A program made the translations under genes and the position numbers. Shown here in pieces: positions 13,378 to 14,019 of a stretch of 14,019 bases of DNA. Position 1 is the stretch's first letter; each line of letters starts with the position of its first letter. The notes under the pieces are model-generated. The model was given only the letters and a program-made list of their open reading frames with translations, was not told the origin of the DNA and ran no database searches. The stretch spans positions 1 through 14,019 of the forward strand of contig SKSH01000121.1 of assembly GCA_007118075.1 (NCBI GenBank). Direction: 5' to 3'. The DNA comes from Halobacteriales archaeon. Lineage in GTDB: Archaea > Halobacteriota > Halobacteria > Halobacteriales > SKSH01.

Positions 13378-14019
13378 GTGGGTGTCACGATTACCAGGGC
13401 GGCCGGATACGCAGCGGTGTCCTTATTGGCACTGCTCAGTCCGGTGTTTGAAGGCGGTTCATTGGTGGCGTTCGCACTCGTCGCAATCGTTGGAGCTGTG
13501 GCAACCGATGGACCGGTCTTCGACTTCTTCGCCGATCGAGGTGAGTTCAAAAACCGTCGGTTGCTCGGTTTGATCGAGTATGCCATTGCAGCCTCGGTCC
13601 TGGCAGCTGGGGTCGTGTTGAATCTTATCCCCGTCGAGCTCTTCGCCGGCACGGTGCTCCTCGTTGGCTTCGGGTATTTCGGTGCTGAAATGGCCCGTCT
13701 CGTTCGATCAGATCGATTGACCGAAACAACTGGATTCATCACCATCGGCTTTATGGCGTTCGCAGTCGGTCACCTGGCTGGTACCGGCCTGAGTGATGCG
13801 GACCCTGCAGCGGTTGGGACACTCGCCATGGCCGGTGCATTGATGGGCGCACTGTTTAGAGCCGTAGTTTGGGCAAGACACGATGGCCTCATGATGCTTG
13901 TTCTGGCGGTGATCCTCGGCGGATTGCTCCTGCTCCCCTTCCCTTCAGTTGAGATTGTTGGACTTGCTATCGTCATCTCGATTATCCTCGCGTACCTGGC
14001 ACTCATGATTGGGGTGGCA
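13378..14019 (+). CDS. DUF92-type polytopic membrane protein (C-terminus beyond window)
   Basis: I translated this frame directly: 214 codons from GTG 13378 to the window edge, all open, with about six hydrophobic segments. After a short N-terminus and a first helix comes 'ATDGPVFDFFADRGEF', then 'LLGLIEYAIAAS', 'FGYFGAEMARLVR' and several leucine/alanine-rich helices. This resembles the N-terminal half of haloarchaeal DUF92 proteins as I remember them; the conserved DUF92 core would lie beyond the window. DUF92 includes plant VTE6, a phytyl-phosphate kinase, so a kinase for prenyl or polyprenyl phosphate is a reasonable guess next to two cis-prenyltransferase genes. The start codon is uncertain: GTG 13378 is supported by TATA spacing, and an in-frame GTG at 13321 is possible. 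The gene is divergent from the UppS paralogue, with 89 nt between. Confidence 0.68.
   Translation, partial: MGVTITRAAGYAAVSLLALLSPVFEGGSLVAFALVAIVGAVATDGPVFDFFADRGEFKNRRLLGLIEYAIAASVLAAGVVLNLIPVELFAGTVLLVGFGYFGAEMARLVRSDRLTETTGFITIGFMAFAVGHLAGTGLSDADPAAVGTLAMAGALMGALFRAVVWARHDGLMMLVLAVILGGLLLLPFPSVEIVGLAIVISIILAYLALMIGVA

Noticed and set aside
1..14019. Mobile elements, CRISPR arrays, attachment sites
   Set aside because: I found no repeated spacers, transposase or integrase motifs, or terminal inverted repeats with duplicated targets.

Overview
The window looks chromosomal and comes from a haloarchaeon (class Halobacteria) or a very close euryarchaeal relative. The reasons are a haloarchaeal-type eIF5A followed directly by an agmatinase, an archaeal cis-prenyltransferase with a diverged partner, a DUF5778-like protein, acidic proteins, TATA-like promoters about 27-32 nt upstream of start codons with few Shine-Dalgarno sites, and scarcity of CTAG (6 found by eye in 14 kb). 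G+C appears moderate (roughly 57% by eye), lower than in most haloarchaea. I see no rRNA, tRNA, CRISPR array, insertion sequence or integrase. Fourteen protein genes fill almost all of the sequence. Two are cut by the window ends: a GT87-type membrane glycosyltransferase on the left and a DUF92-type membrane protein on the right.

Layout. (1) 1-2761, minus strand: eIF5A > agmatinase > NIF3/DUF34 protein > GT87-like glycosyltransferase. The first two are 7 bp apart and probably act together in modification of the eIF5A lysine. (2) 2989-7334, plus strand: an accessory-looking block with an extended SDR oxidoreductase, a 742-residue protein with two FMN-binding split-barrel (PNPOx-like) regions fused to a complete cytochrome P450, and a membrane protein built from an internal duplication. 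(3) 7357-11664, minus strand: DUF5778-like protein > glutamyl-tRNA reductase (hemA) > HAD phosphatase > hairpin terminator > UbiB/ABC1 kinase-like protein. (4) 11786-14019: a polyprenyl-phosphate cluster. A catalytic cis-prenyltransferase (+) converges, with no base between the stop codons, on a paralogue (-) that lacks the catalytic aspartate but keeps a C-terminal RxG. A DUF92-type protein (+) diverges from that paralogue.

Most interesting are the split-barrel/P450 fusion and its neighbours, which I do not recognise as a described architecture. Next is the pair of complementary cis-prenyltransferase paralogues, which resembles the eukaryotic DHDDS/NgBR heteromer. The GT87-like enzyme on the left edge belongs to a family that uses polyprenyl-phosphate sugars, so both ends of the window touch lipid-carrier glycosylation.
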